Numbered from the stretch's first letter, positions 11,885-23,740 are shown. The stretch: DNA of 64,000 nucleotides from Panulirus ornatus (GCF_036320965.1 NC_092287.1:7643797-7707796), one strand, 5' to 3'. Notes: generated by a model from the sequence alone, not told the origin. Numbers and translations: made by a program.

Positions 11885-12405
11885 GGAAGGACTGGATGGT
11901 GGTGGAAGGAGTTCTCCGCCGTCGTGCTGTTAGGACTGAGTGGTGGAGGTGGTAGGGTTCCTACAACGTAGTGCTGGAAGGACTGAGTGGTGATGGTGGC
12001 ATGAATCCTCCGGCATCGTGCTGGAATGACTAAGTAATGGTGGTAGGGTTCCTACAGCCTCACGCTGGAAGGACCGGGTCGTGGTGGTGGTGGTGGTGGT
12101 GGCAGGGTTCCTACAGCGTCGTGCTGGAAGGACCGGGTAATGGTGGCAGGGTTCCTACAGCCTCACGCTGGAAGGACCGGGTCGTGGTGGTGGTGGTGGT
12201 GGTGGCAGGGTTCCTACAGCGTCGTGCTGGAAGGACTGGGTTAGTGGTGGCAGGCCTCCTACAGCATCAAACTAGAAGGACCGGGTGGTGGTGGTGGTGG
12301 TGGTGGTGGCAGGGTTCCTACAGCGTCATGCTGGAAGGACGGGGTTAGTGGTGGCAGACCTCCTACAGCATCAAACTAGGACCGGGTGTTGGAGGCAGGG
12401 TTAAT
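11885..12405 (+). repeat. ~55-60-bp minisatellite with nested (GTG)n
   Basis: About nine copies of a unit with GCTGGAAGGACCGGGT, a variable (GTG)n run and GGCAGGGTTCCTACAGC. The GTG run is four to eight triplets long in some copies and absent in others. The Val/Trp-rich open frame at 12037-12348 results from this. Confidence 0.88.
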
Positions 12406-12830
12406 ACAGAGATCATCATGAGGCAGGGTGGGGCAAGGGGCCAAGGAGAATATAGGCTCCTTCACACGACCTCGACTCATCATGGGGCGGGGAGGGGGGT
12501 TTTAAGGGGCCGAGGAGAATGTAGGCTCCTACAGACGACGGCCTCAACGAAATACTTTCCTTGCCAAATACTGCGTTAAATATTCCAGGGTTAAGGGAAA
12601 CCCTGTGTGTGTGTGTGTAAAGGAACCGACCCGTAATTCCACATACGCAGCGAATATACGCCGACGACGTCCAAATCCAACAGACGAGAGTTATCTTTAA
12701 CCCCAAACCCATCTGACCATCAGGCCCCTGAGGGAGGAGGAGCAGCTCTTCCATCTCATACGTCATCCTCTTGAAATGGGATTGAAAAAAAAAAAAAGAA
12801 ATTACGGCTAACATGAAGATAAAAAAAGGG
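12406..12830. other. unique sequence with short GT tract
   Basis: Contains an imperfect duplication near 12425-12535 (GGGGC, AAGGAGAAT/GAGGAGAAT, TAGGCTCCT) and a (GT)8 tract at 12604-12619. No gene recognised. Confidence 0.4.
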
Positions 12831-12942
12831 GGAGAGTAATAGAAAATGGAAGACGAGAGAAAATGTGTGTGCCGGAAAACGGAAGTGGAAGGAAATTAAC
12901 AAAAACATTGGTACAGGAAGAAAAACTGAGAAATGGAAAATG

Positions 12943-13138
12943 GGAGGAGAGAAAACGAGTATCAGAAAATGGAAGGGGAAAGGAAAAATGAAGAACAGGA
13001 AATGAAAGGGGATTAAAAATAAATAGTAACAAAAAAGAAAGAATACGAGAGGAAGGAAAATGGGTAACAGAAAACGGGAGATGGGGGAGAGAAAAACATG
13101 GAGAGCATCAAAGACAGACAGACAGACGGACAGACGCG

Positions 13139-13197
<59 letters not shown>

Positions 13198-13395
13198 TTA
13201 AGGAGGAGAGAAAACGAGTATCAGAAAATGGAAGGGGAAAGGAAAAATGAAGAACAGGAAATGAAAGGGGATTAAAAATAAATAGTAACAAAAAAGAAAG
13301 AATACGAGAGGAAGGAAAATGGGTAACAGAAAACGGGAGATGGGGGAGAGAAAAACATGGAGAGCATCAAAGACAGACAGACAGACGGACAGACG

Positions 13396-13442
<47 letters not shown>

Positions 13443-13446
13443 TTAA
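12943..13446 (+). repeat. ~259-bp tandem duplication carrying (CG)n(CA)n
   Basis: Copy 1 is 12943-13201 and copy 2 is 13202-13446. Both begin GGAGGAGAGAAAACGAG, run through the same purine-rich sequence, then (ACAG)n, (CG)n and (CA)n, and end ATTTAA. The flanking sequence looks identical or nearly so. The main difference is a shorter CG/CA tract in copy 2, which suggests a recent duplication followed by microsatellite slippage. Confidence 0.93.
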
Positions 13447-13455
13447 ACAAACCAC

Positions 13456-13459
<4 letters not shown>

Positions 13460-13504
<45 letters not shown>
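13460..13504. repeat. (GA)n microsatellite
   Basis: A GA tract of about 22 units just after the duplication. Confidence 0.97.
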
Positions 13505-13509
<5 letters not shown>

Positions 13510-13517
13510 TATGCATG

Positions 13518-13519
<2 letters not shown>

Positions 13520-13594
<75 letters not shown>
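13520..13594. repeat. (TA)n microsatellite
   Basis: About 37 uninterrupted TA units. Confidence 0.98.
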
Positions 13595-13599
<5 letters not shown>

Positions 13600-14026
13600 T
13601 GGGCGTCGGAGGGGCTCGTGTTGTGGAGGATAAAAGGCCAGGCCGTGTTGAGGGGGAAGGAGGAGGGGTGGGGAGTGGTTTAGGGTGAGGGAGGGGAGGG
13701 GGGAGAGAGAGAGAAAGGGGCCACAAGGCCAGCCTCCGCCATGATGAGACGACCGCCGTTGCTACCGTAATGATGATTGGCAACATCCCCCCCCGAGCCT
13801 GAGGAGGACAGGACTCCCCTACTCCCTTCACCAGTCACTATATGGACTCGACCACCCCTCCCCTCCCTCGCCCGACATACATGGCTTGGCAAAGGGGAGA
13901 GGGGTATGGGTTAGCGTTGGGGGAGGAAGACACATCTCTAAACTTACAACCACACTTACTTTACTGCATACTGACGCCTCGGGGTACCACATATACATAT
14001 ACACAACCACAACTACGCCAACTGAC

Positions 14027-14028
<2 letters not shown>

Positions 14029-14084
<56 letters not shown>
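14029..14084. repeat. (AT)n microsatellite
   Basis: About 28 uninterrupted AT units. A (GT)8 tract follows at 14166-14180. Confidence 0.98.
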
Positions 14085-14088
<4 letters not shown>

Positions 14089-14327
14089 ATGTGTATAGCA
14101 AAACAACCACGCAAAAAAAATTATAGACAAGCATCGTGTATACATATATAACTATACGTTATACGTGTGTGTGTGTGTGTTTATGTACGTGCGTGTAACC
14201 ACGCCCACGTATGGTTACGCAACTACGCAGACCTGGATACAGATCAGCAGGGACACGTAGTGCAACACGTCACTCGCTAAGCTGTGAATACAGAACTACG
14301 ACGTCCACGCGAGTGCACTTACAATGT

Positions 14328-15150
14328 GTACTAGGACAGGTCATCCCCTTGATGGTACGAGTGCTAGGACAGGTCATCCCCTTGATGGTACGAGTGCTAG
14401 GACAGGTCATCCCCTTGATGGTACGAGTGCTAGGACAGGTCATCCCCATGATGGTACGAGTGCTAGGACAGGTCGTCCCCATGATGGTACGAGTACTAGG
14501 ACAGGTCATCCCCATGATGGTACGAGTGCTAGGACAGGTCATCCCCTTGATAGTACGAGTGCTAGGACAGGTCGTCCCCATGATGGTACGAGTGCTAGGA
14601 CAGGTCATCCCCATGATGGTACGAGTGCTAGGACAGGTCATCCCCATGATGGTACGAGTGCTAGGACAGGTCATCCCCTTGATGGTACGAGTGCTAGGAC
14701 AGGTCATCCCCTTGATGGTACGAGTGCTAGGACAGGTCGTCCCCTTGATGGTACGAGTGCTAGGACAGGTCATCCCCATGATGGTACGAGTGCTAGGACA
14801 GGTCATCCCCATGATGGTACGAGTGCTAGGACAGGTCATCCCCTTGATGGTACGAGTGCTAGGACAGGTCATCCCCTTGATGGTACGAGTGCTAGGACAG
14901 GTCATCCCCATGGTGGTACGAGTGCTAGGACAGGTCATCCCCATGATGGTACGAGTACTAGGACAGGTCATCCCCATGATGGTACGAGTGCTAGGACAGG
15001 TCATCCCCTTGATGGTACGAGTGCTAGGACAGGTCGTCCCCATGATGGTACGAGTGCTAGGACAGGTCGTCCCCATGATGGTACGAGTACTAGGACAGGT
15101 CGTCCCCATGATGGTACGAGTACTAGGACAGGTCATCTCCATGACGTTAC
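14328..15150 (+). repeat. 33-bp minisatellite, ~25 copies
   Basis: Head-to-tail units of exactly 33 bp reading GTGCTAGGACAGGTC, ATCCCCTTG, ATGGTACGA. Variation is mostly two-state at three sites: GTG/GTA before CTAGG, GTCATC/GTCGTC, and CCTTG/CCATG. Because 33 is a multiple of three and stops are absent in several frames, two plus frames and one minus frame stay open for 276-325 codons. Changes are amino-acid-altering in every open frame, so there is no sign of codon-level constraint. Confidence 0.95.
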
Positions 15151-15600
15151 CTAAGCTGCAGCATATCCTTCGTGTCCTTCACTCGTAGTATCACCAGCTA
15201 AGCTTTCAGGCCACTAAGAGAGACGTACATTTGTATGGCATTCTCGTAAAATAAATTCGTATCGGCCGCTGTCACGATTACGTTAGGAATGTAATTTTGA
15301 GAATGTAAGAGAGGTAATCTATTTGTTTATAATTACCCCAGGAGACATTTTCCAGGGACCCCCTGCACTTCCGAGGCTGCGCTACACCCAGTAGCATGAA
15401 CAGGGTGGACTCCTTTGAGGCGAGAAGTGCTCTGGCGAGACGGTACTCCTGCTCCGTCAACTGACGACGAGAAACACTCGCATTATAACCTCAAGAAGGC
15501 GGAGCACGGTAACACCTTCAGCTGCGTGTACGTTTGATTGTCTCCAAGGTGGCATAAAGGCAGACTAGCCGACTCAGGGTTCTGTAAGAGACGTGGTGGA
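15151..15600. other. unique sequence with short minus-strand ORF
   Basis: A minus-strand stretch at about 15340-15460 translates to ordinary-looking protein (LTEQEYRLARALLASKES). It is preceded by a pyrimidine-rich CAG and followed by GTAATT, which could be splice sites. I recognise no family, and it adjoins a dispersed repeat, so it may simply be repeat-derived. Confidence 0.2.
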
Positions 15601-16060
15601 GGAAATTATACCAGAGCACCTCTTTCTTTTTAACTTGGTCGCAGTTTCCCGAGTTGGCGACGTAGCGCCGGGAACAGATGAATAAAAGGCCACATCCGCT
15701 CACATCCATTCTCTAGCTGTCATGTATGATGCACCGAAACCATAGACCCATAAAACCTTTCCATGGTTTCCATCCAACAGCTGCTTCGTAGGACCTGGTT
15801 CAGTCTAGAAACAGCACGTCGTCCCCCGTATACTACATCGCTCCTATTCACTCTATCCATCTACTACCTGAATGAATTGATTGCATCATAGTTTCCTCCC
15901 ACCCTAGTGTTGGTTTCCATCCAACAGCTGCTTCGTAGGACCTGGATCAGTCCACTGACAGCAAGTCGCCCCCTGTATACTACATAGCTCCAATTCACTC
16001 TATCCATCTACCACCTGAATTAATTCATTGTTTAATCATAGTTTCCTCCCACCCTAGCGT
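15600..16060 (-). mobile_element. dispersed decapod-type repeat, with 147-bp internal duplication
   Basis: Read on the minus strand, the segment around 15630-15740 contains GGTTTCGGTGCATCATACAT, GACAGCTAGAGA and CGGCGCTACGTCGCC. I recall very similar strings as one of the commonest dispersed repeats in decapod sequence (unverified memory). Upstream on the same strand lie two tandem copies of about 147 bp (15764-15910 and 15911-16059), each with TATACTACAT and AACAGCTGCTTCGTAGGACC on the plus strand. One copy reads on minus as SDVVYGGRRAVSRLNQ and the other as SYVVYRGRLAVSGLIQ, which hints at decayed coding sequence from a mobile element. The 63-codon frame at 15518-15709 falls in this repeat and is not called as a gene. 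Confidence 0.55.
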
Positions 16061-16654
16061 GAAGATCTACATAGCCCCCAACATAATGCTACTGGCATTA
16101 CCACTTAAGCGTCACAATAGGGCTGTGACAACGCTTCCCTACGACCATCTCTCTGATGCCTCCTCATGTTAACCCCTCTCCTCCTCCGCGCACCGCCGCC
16201 ACCTCCACCACCTTTCACCTCCCACGTATATCTTCATCGCCAAGAGCTCCAACTACAGGAGCCAGAGAGTGAGTGAGTGAGTGAGTCAGCCAGGGTGATC
16301 ATTTGCCTAACAACCTCGACTTCTTTAAGTGCTTATGCTATTATCCACCCTTCCCTCTGTTTACTTACATTCGCATATCTATCCCCCCTCCATCATTCAT
16401 CTCCTGTGGAAGTTACTTTCGACGACTGTTCAATCATCCTATTCCTCCCAGTGCACTCGCAAATGACAATACTCACGACCTTCCGTTTGGGGTGTCCGCC
16501 CTCTTGGCTGCATATTCTCCTCTCCCCTCCTCTGTGTACACTAGTGTGATTATCACCATCATACGTCACCAGTGGACTAACCTAGACACTGTGTCCACGG
16601 TTTCCTATTCTTGATCATTTTCGTCCCCTCCTCACCGCCGTGTGCCAACCCATC

Positions 16655-16655
<1 letters not shown>
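16061..16655. other. unique sequence
   Basis: Pyrimidine-rich DNA with a (GAGT)n run near 16266-16286. The plus strand is open for about 100 codons (16303-16614) without a recognisable domain. Confidence 0.35.

Positions 16656-16746
<91 letters not shown>
16656..16746. repeat. (CT)n microsatellite
   Basis: About 45 CT units with one G interruption near 16687. Confidence 0.98.
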
Positions 16747-16749
<3 letters not shown>

Positions 16750-16789
16750 GCTGCTGCTGCTGTCGCATCCCATCACTGGCCTCACTGTT

Positions 16790-17000
16790 GATGGACCCAT
16801 CATCCTCTCACTGGTCCTAGCCCATCGCCCCATCACTGCTGCTGAACCCATCATCCTCTCTGGTGCTAGCCCATCGCCCCATCACTGCTGCTGAACCCAT
16901 CATCCTCTCACTGGTCCTAACCCATCGCCCCATCACTGCTGCTGAACCCATCATCCCCTCACTGGTGCCTAGCCCATCGCCCCATCACTGGCATCACTGC
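16790..17000 (+). repeat. ~51-bp minisatellite
   Basis: Four copies of a unit with CACTGGTCCTAGCCCATCGC, CCCATCACTGCTGCTG and AACCCATCATCCTCT. One copy carries a small deletion. The unit grades into diverged ATCACTGGC-type units up to about 17120. Confidence 0.88.
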
Positions 17001-18095
17001 CCCTACCCGATAACTGGCCCCAGTGCCACTAAACCAACAACCATTCACTGACCCTGCTGTTGCTACGCCATCGCTGGCTTCACTGCCAGTAACTCGTTAC
17101 CCCGATCACCCCGTCGCTATCCTGACCCCGTCCCGTCATGCACTCATGTGTCGCATGACCTCCTCTCAACAGGTGCCAACACTCCCGTCATAAAACGCCT
17201 GTGGCACACGACCATACCTGACCCAGCCCTTCGTTTTCTCCAATGTTTTCCTCCGTTCCTCTCTCTCTCCACTCTCGTTGTGGACACCACAGCATTGAAG
17301 CCTGTGCCTACGTAACATCTCCGTCCATCGTCCCACACAAGTTGAGCCATACCTGAACCTGCATGTCAGCATTCAGTAACAAAAATCTCTCAAGTCAAAC
17401 ACTTACAAAACTTGAAACGCGTGTTTTCTAGCATCTACAGACGTGAGTGACATAAGACCATTAACTCTTGGTTTAGTATTGCCCCAATGAAGCAACTGAT
17501 AACCAAAGCCATAAACCAGGTAACACAATAACTTGAACAAAATATTCAAACTTTGGGAAACTTGCACGAAAATATAAAATTAATCATAGGCAACGGAAAA
17601 CGCTAAGCAATCGTCTCCGAGATGTCATCAGACGCGTAGCTCTTTAAGTTTGATTTTGAACCCATTTAAAAGAAGGGGTTAATTACCGTTAACACCTTGG
17701 AATTTAACCCGTGTCATAACTTGAAGTAAATGCCATCTCTGGCCACTGAACTGAACACGGATGTTTTTCACATTTTTCACATTTTCCACATAAATATATG
17801 AAATAAATTAAGAATTCCACTCACGGAATCTATCACGATTTTTTTCTTCACGATTTTTCCCCCAACAAAAGAAATGTTACCCATTCTAATTCCAGTGTCA
17901 TGAGCAATACTGCATCGCAAGCGACACGGGTGTGGCACGCAACAGCCTTCCTCCCTCACCAGAGTGGCTTCTCCCCTGATTTAGTCTCCCCCCTCTGGAC
18001 CGTCTTGCCTTCATTATACATTTTTCCACCCCCACTGTCGGCCTGGTCCGGGTACGGCCTGTAAACTCCCTCGACACTCCTTACCACGTTTATCA

Positions 18096-18097
<2 letters not shown>
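17001..18097. other. unique sequence, AT-richer
   Basis: About 1.1 kb without tandem repeats, becoming AT-rich from 17380. Only short open frames occur on either strand (up to about 68 codons at 17144-17372 on minus). It is one of the longest repeat-free stretches in the window, but I see no gene in it. Confidence 0.45.

Positions 18098-18147
<50 letters not shown>
18098..18147. repeat. (CT)n microsatellite
   Basis: A pure CT tract of about 25 units. Confidence 0.98.
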
Positions 18148-18149
<2 letters not shown>

Positions 18150-18744
18150 GCCGCCATACTTGGCCTCTGTGCCTCTTCCTTTTACCCCCTTCCACTCCTC
18201 AACACCCCTCTCTGCGTTTTTCCCTCGTTCATCGCAGGCTTCACCTTCTCATCATCTTCGTTGATCCGTCTGCCAATCATCATGCGATCTTACCTCCGTC
18301 CTCCTCCTCCTCTTCCTCCCACTCCCCCACACACACGTTAACCGCGTTACTGCCACGCTTATCTGTGACTTTACCTTCCCCCATCTATCCCCGGCAATTG
18401 GTTTCCGATCCTCTTTTTAACCTCCTAATCCGAACTTCTTTTTATCGTTAAAACCCCGTCCTGCGTTCATCCCTCGTTTATCACGACGCTAACCTTTCCC
18501 AAACACCCTCGTTGACCACTCTTCCAGATACCTCTATGCCCTCTCTCTCTCCCCCACCCAGCACCTGCACTATTTCCTCATCTATTCTCGACTTACACTT
18601 CCCATTCTCTCTCGTTAATGGCCGCCCGTCTCTTCCCTCTCCCCCGTTCCCTGCTCTGTATTTGCTCACCTGTCTCACCCCTCCAGGAGGCCTCTCGTCC
18701 TGGACCTTAGTGAACACTCAACATTCCCAGTCTTGACTGAGCAG

Positions 18745-18745
<1 letters not shown>

Positions 18746-18814
<69 letters not shown>
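18746..18814. repeat. (CT)n microsatellite
   Basis: A pure CT tract of about 34 units, first of three same-orientation tracts within 570 bp. Confidence 0.98.
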
Positions 18815-18816
<2 letters not shown>

Positions 18817-18969
18817 CGTCTCTCTCCTGTTCCCTTCCCCTCTCGCTCCTCTCCCTCTCCCTCGCCTCGCCATTCATCCGCTCTCCCGGATATCATCGCT
18901 CTGGGTGTCACTTTATCATCCTCGCTCACTCCCCTTTATTACGTAATTCTCTCCCTTCTCCATCATCAA

Positions 18970-18972
<3 letters not shown>

Positions 18973-19042
<70 letters not shown>
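18973..19042. repeat. (CT)n microsatellite
   Basis: A pure CT tract of about 35 units. Confidence 0.98.
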
Positions 19043-19046
<4 letters not shown>

Positions 19047-19239
19047 TCCCCTCCGTCATTCCCCTGCCACCTCTTCTTCCCTCCTCCTCCTCCTCCTCCT
19101 CCCTGCCGCTGTCCAATCTACAACATTTCAATCCCTCATTTCATTTTCCATATTTATCTTTTATCTCTTCTTCTTCCTCCTCCTCCTCCTCTTCTTCTTT
19201 ACTTTACCAAACATTTCGATTTCCTGCCTCTGGCAAGAG

Positions 19240-19243
<4 letters not shown>

Positions 19244-19309
<66 letters not shown>
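19244..19309. repeat. (CT)n microsatellite
   Basis: A pure CT tract of about 33 units. The surrounding 18.7-19.6 kb is pyrimidine-rich, giving a 310-codon Ser/Leu-rich frame (18733-19665) that I reject as a gene. Confidence 0.98.
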
Positions 19310-19314
<5 letters not shown>

Positions 19315-19688
19315 GTGTCCATCATGTCAGCAGCCACTTCCAATTCCCCTCCCTCCTTCCTCATTCTCGCCCACGTTGTTCTCCTCCCTCGCTCCCTCCC
19401 TTGCCTCCTCCCTTATCTGGCTCCGTTCGATCCAGGCATCAGTCACCTCCCTGCACCATCTCCACAAGTGGGCAGTGGTGGACGCATCCTACACAAGACA
19501 CTCACTCACTCTCCCCTACCCTTCTCTCTATTCCTCCCACCTCCCTCCATCCCCTGGGTGGGAGCAGTGGGTGGCTGGGGGGAGCGTTCCCAGGTAGGGG
19601 AGGAGGTGGCATTATTATTATTCGCAGCTCAGGGGAGGGATTTCAGGGTGCCTCTCCTTCCATAAATCATAACACCACAATGCTTCAT

Positions 19689-19693
<5 letters not shown>

Positions 19694-19758
<65 letters not shown>
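19694..19758. repeat. (GA)n microsatellite
   Basis: About 32 GA units. It is opposite in orientation to the three CT tracts just upstream. Confidence 0.98.
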
Positions 19759-19761
<3 letters not shown>

Positions 19762-19822
19762 GAAGAAGCGGAGATGAGGCAGTGGAGGCTGAGAACGGAA
19801 AAGAGAAAGGAGCGGAAGAGAG

Positions 19823-19825
<3 letters not shown>

Positions 19826-19903
<78 letters not shown>
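19826..19903. repeat. (GA)n microsatellite
   Basis: About 39 GA units in a purine-rich context extending to about 20010. Confidence 0.98.
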
Positions 19904-19906
<3 letters not shown>

Positions 19907-20198
19907 AAGGAGGAAGAAACGAGAGAGAGACTGAAGACTGAGAATGAGAAAGAGATTAGAAGAGGGGGTGGGGGGTGAGAGGAAATGAAAGAGAGAAGCC
20001 GAAGTGGGAACGTAAGATGATAATAAGAAAGGGCATCCAAAGAGGGATCCAAACTTCTGCTCCTCCCCTATCTACAAGAACCCGCTTGTACAGCATCAAG
20101 CACCCTGACGCACGGCCTTACGCCACCTCTCTCTCGTATAACGTCGCAGTCATCCACGTCCTCACCGCACCACACAACTAATACATCCTCCACACCAG

Positions 20199-20873
20199 TT
20201 GCATCCTATTACGCAAGTGAATCGTGATGGTCAACAGCGGTGTCTTGCCACTTCCACCGCGGACGTAAAAGTATCTACCCAACATAGATGCCGTCTTCTA
20301 CGGGTTAAGGGAGCTGTTGGATCGTCATCCAGCGAACTGGACTGGACGTCGAGCGAGTGGTTCCAGCCCATCGCAATGATGGTCTTTACACCACGGTTGC
20401 ATGTGAGGAGGAGGAGGATGAGGTCAGCCAGGGAGTGGACCGGGTCTCTTGACCCCCCAGCTGGTGTTCACACAGCATCACATGACTGTGTATGCCGTGC
20501 GCGCTTCCGGCACGTCTCAGCACCAAAGACGCACTGTACTTCTAGGCCCTCGGGAGAACACCAGGCGGGTGTGTGTGTGTGTGTGTGTGAGGGGATAAAG
20601 GTACTTGCTCCCTCGACAGTTGCTTGGCCAAAATGCTCTCGTCAACCGTGTCCGTGGAATTCGCACTTTGGCGTGGAGACCCGCGATGGGGCAGCAGCAT
20701 CAAGTAACAGCAAAATGTATCTGATGGTTTTCCAGGGGAAGGAGGAGGCCCAGAGGAGCGACTCCCCATTCCCAGGTGAGGAGGCTGGAAAAACTCATGC
20801 CAGAACCAAGAACAGCGCCGCTGGATGCCAGAACCAAGAACAGCGCCGCTGGATATCCAAACGTGTGTATTAG
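20199..20873 (+). other. uncertain 224-codon open frame
   Basis: One of the longest plus-strand frames not built mainly from a tandem repeat. It is GC-rich and contains a (GT)10 tract (20569-20589) that would encode a Cys-Val run, plus an exact 28-bp tandem duplication at 20797-20852. The opposite strand is also open over much of it (20542-21066). No domain is recognised. The microsatellite inside it and the lack of a clear start argue against coding. Confidence 0.12.
20797..20852 (+). repeat. 28-bp exact tandem duplication
   Basis: Two identical 28-bp units beginning ATGCCAGAACCAAGAACAG. It is a recent slippage-type duplication. Confidence 0.95.
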
Positions 20874-21179
20874 AGGGCTTGGAATCATGTGTGTTCTGGG
20901 TGAGGAGATCACACAGCAACAAGCGGATGGACAATGATGAATGAGGTTTAGAGAGAAAGCTTTGGGAAACGGGATAATGAGTCGGTGGCGACGACCGAGG
21001 GAAAGATGAGGAAGAATATACTGGAAAGAGAGGGTCATTACCCGCCTTCGGGTGCTGGAGGTTCACACCACACCGTCAGCTGTCATGACAGCCCCGCCGA
21101 GGAATTTACCGTCGCCCCAAGGGGCCCACCCTGCCCCACCACACGCGCTCCTACTGTAAACGCGCCCCATGCCACACAC

Positions 21180-21505
21180 GGAGTATACAGTATACTCGAT
21201 CGGGACGGTACACTGAGAAGAGTTAGTATACACTCGGTCGGCGCAGTGAGCTTAGTCGGAGCTGTATACTCATACGGGAAAGTATACAATGTCGGGAGGG
21301 TATACTAAGTCGGGGCAGTATACTCATACGGAACATTCACTCAGACGGGGCAGTATACACGGAACAGTATACTCACACATAACAGCATACTCAGTCGAGA
21401 CCGTATAATAATCAGACGGGATAGTAAACTCAGACGGCTCAGTATACTCACTCGGGACAGTATACTCAGACGGCACAATATACCAAGACAGGACGGTATA
21501 CTCAT
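21180..21505 (+). repeat. ~20-bp minisatellite
   Basis: About sixteen imperfect copies of CAGTATACTCAGACGGGAC with 17-24-bp spacing. GTATAC is palindromic and retained in most copies. Copies are strongly diverged, so the array is probably old. Confidence 0.85.
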
Positions 21506-22188
21506 TACAGGCCCCATAAACACTCTAGGCTCAAAATGCTTTGAATATTTCGCCACACGTATAATCCACTTCAGTGAGTCTGGGAGGAAGGGTGTGTGTG
21601 TGTGGGGAAAGGTGGTGGCCCGGTGGGTGGCTAAGAGGCATTCTCTTCCCAGTACAACGAAAAAGAAACGCCAGGCAAATGGTGTACTTACGACGAAATT
21701 TGCATTTTCGTCTCCAACCGGTTAATTGGATGTAACGAGGCAACGACCTTGTAGGGCTATGAACCACTGCGTCTAATTAAGAATGGGCAGAGCACCACGA
21801 GGTACCCGGCTAGGGGGGATGGGTCAAGTTTCAGACCACGAGGAGTACCGTGAGGGAGGACATGGCTTGCGGGGGCGGGTGATGGGGGGGGGGGGTGTCT
21901 TCCGGGTCTTCGGCGTCTACTGTTCACGTAAGAGGGAGGGGGGGGGGAGGAGAGAGGTAAGAGGTGCTCGGAAGCGTGCATGTGAGGGATGAAAAGAGAG
22001 GGTGGGGAGGGGATGTGTGAAGAGAGGAGGAAGGCGTGGTGGGGACGCATGTGGGCGGTGCGTTACAACCCACCCCATCCCTGCTATGCACTGCTATCAC
22101 CACCAGCAACATCTCTCACAGCCCTTCACTGCTTATCTCTCCCCATCTCCCTCACTTCTCTACGACCACAAGTCACTTCTCCCCCTCC

Positions 22189-22192
<4 letters not shown>
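21506..22192. other. unique sequence, purine-rich middle
   Basis: Contains a short GT tract near 21593-21605 and G-rich runs at 21880-21950. No gene recognised on either strand. Confidence 0.4.

Positions 22193-22260
<68 letters not shown>
22193..22260. repeat. (CT)n microsatellite
   Basis: A pure CT tract of 34 units. Confidence 0.98.
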
Positions 22261-22263
<3 letters not shown>

Positions 22264-22774
22264 CACCTCCATATATCGACTTCAATCCTCCCACCCAAGT
22301 CTCAGACGTTATCAACTATTAAAACATAGACAGCCAGATAGATAAACAGGCAGGCCCGGCCGCACGGACGGTCGGACAGACAAACACACCGACAGACGAA
22401 CGGACAGACACACCCAGCGCCTTTCAAGTCACTCTGGGAAAACCGTAAATACTTCAGTGACAAGAGACGTGATCTTTTACGCGACAAATAAAGCACAAAG
22501 CGACGTAAAAACAGAGTGAGAAACCTTTTCAAATTGACCGTTCAGACATTTCATGAATCGCAGGCGGGTACAAAAAAGGAAAGAGTTATTGTTAGAAATA
22601 TAAAAGAGAAACAACAAGAGGAGGAAGAGGAGCCATCACGGAAGAAAAAAATAAAATGTGTAAAAGTAACAGTGAAAATAACTCAGTGTAACAAGGCCAT
22701 ACGGAAGAGTTACGAGGATGGCGGTGTGTCAGGGGTGTGGCGGCAGGGTGACACACCCGGCCCATAATAGTAGG

Positions 22775-23145
22775 GGATATGTAAGGGGGGGGGGGGGTAG
22801 AGACAGAGGAGTGTGCACAAGGGGGTAGAGACAGTGGAGAATGTAAGGGGCAGAGACAAAGGAGCGTGCGTAAGTGGGTAGAGACAAAGGATTATGTAAG
22901 GGTGAGTATGTATGGGGTAGAGATAGAAGAGAATGTGAGGGGTAAAGACAGCGGGTGTATGTAAGGGTGAGCACGTAAAGGGTAGAGACAGAGGAGTATG
23001 TAAGGGATGAAGAGAGAGGAGTATGTAGGCGGTAGGAACAGAATTATGTAGGGGGTATAGAAGAAAAGCCATTTGTAAGAGTTAGAGACTGAGGCGTATG
23101 TAAGGGGGGTAGATGCAATGGAGTACGTATGGGGTAAAGGGGCAC
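22775..23145 (+). repeat. ~28-bp minisatellite
   Basis: About a dozen imperfect copies of GTAGAGACAGAGGAGTATGT plus AAGGGG. Spacing varies from about 25 to 33 bp. It grades at its 3' side into a diverged GGGGTAAG-type repeat to about 23350. Confidence 0.85.
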
Positions 23146-23464
23146 CTGGACCCCGGGGTTCCCTGAGGGGTAAGAGTGACTAGCGTCCTTATGAGGTACA
23201 ACATGCAGGAATACATTGAGTGTAAAAGGGGCACCACCATTACCCAGGGGGTAAAAAGGAACTAGGGTAACAAGTTACCCAAAGGGGTAAGGGATACAAG
23301 TACATGGCTGACTAAGGGATACGAAGTGAAGCTCCAACAAAGGGGTAAGGGGTACATGCTAAACACATGAAACATTAGCAAAAAAACTGGAACAAATTAA
23401 GGCAGGTCAGATGATTTCAACATACAAAAGCTACATCTCTCTCCACATCTTAAGCAGTAGCATC

Positions 23465-23520
23465 TATCTCCATCACTACTCCAACATTAGGACCTCTCTC
23501 CACCACTACTCCAGCAGTAG

Positions 23521-23594
<74 letters not shown>

Positions 23595-23740
23595 CCACTA
23601 CAACAGTAGCATCTCATTCGTTTAGTACGCCACGAGTACTATCTCTACTCCCCATCATTACTCCAACAGTAGCAATACTCTCCACCACTACTCCCACAGT
23701 AGAACCTCCCTCTATACCACTACTCCAACGGTAACACTTC
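23465..23740 (+). repeat. ~25-30-bp minisatellite split by (CT)n
   Basis: Units with CACCACTACTCCAACAGTAG lie on both sides of a pure CT tract at 23522-23592. The tract appears to have expanded from the TCTCTCTCC part of one unit. Diverged ACTCCAACA units continue to about 24060. Confidence 0.87.

Noticed and set aside
14211..15188. 325-codon repetitive protein over the 33-bp array
   Set aside because: Unit length is a multiple of three, other frames are equally open, and unit variants are non-synonymous in each.
15518..15709. 63-codon minus ORF with good start context and ordinary composition
   Set aside because: Its DNA matches, from memory, part of an abundant dispersed decapod repeat, so it is more likely repeat-derived.
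16277..16614. Possible LINE endonuclease remnant (SQMTIL ... PSWLH)
   Set aside because: The resemblance to a GDFNxHH-type motif is too weak without the key residues.
18733..19934. 310- and 177-codon Ser/Leu- and Arg/Glu-rich frames
   Set aside because: Produced by three CT tracts and two GA tracts plus pyrimidine- or purine-rich flanks.
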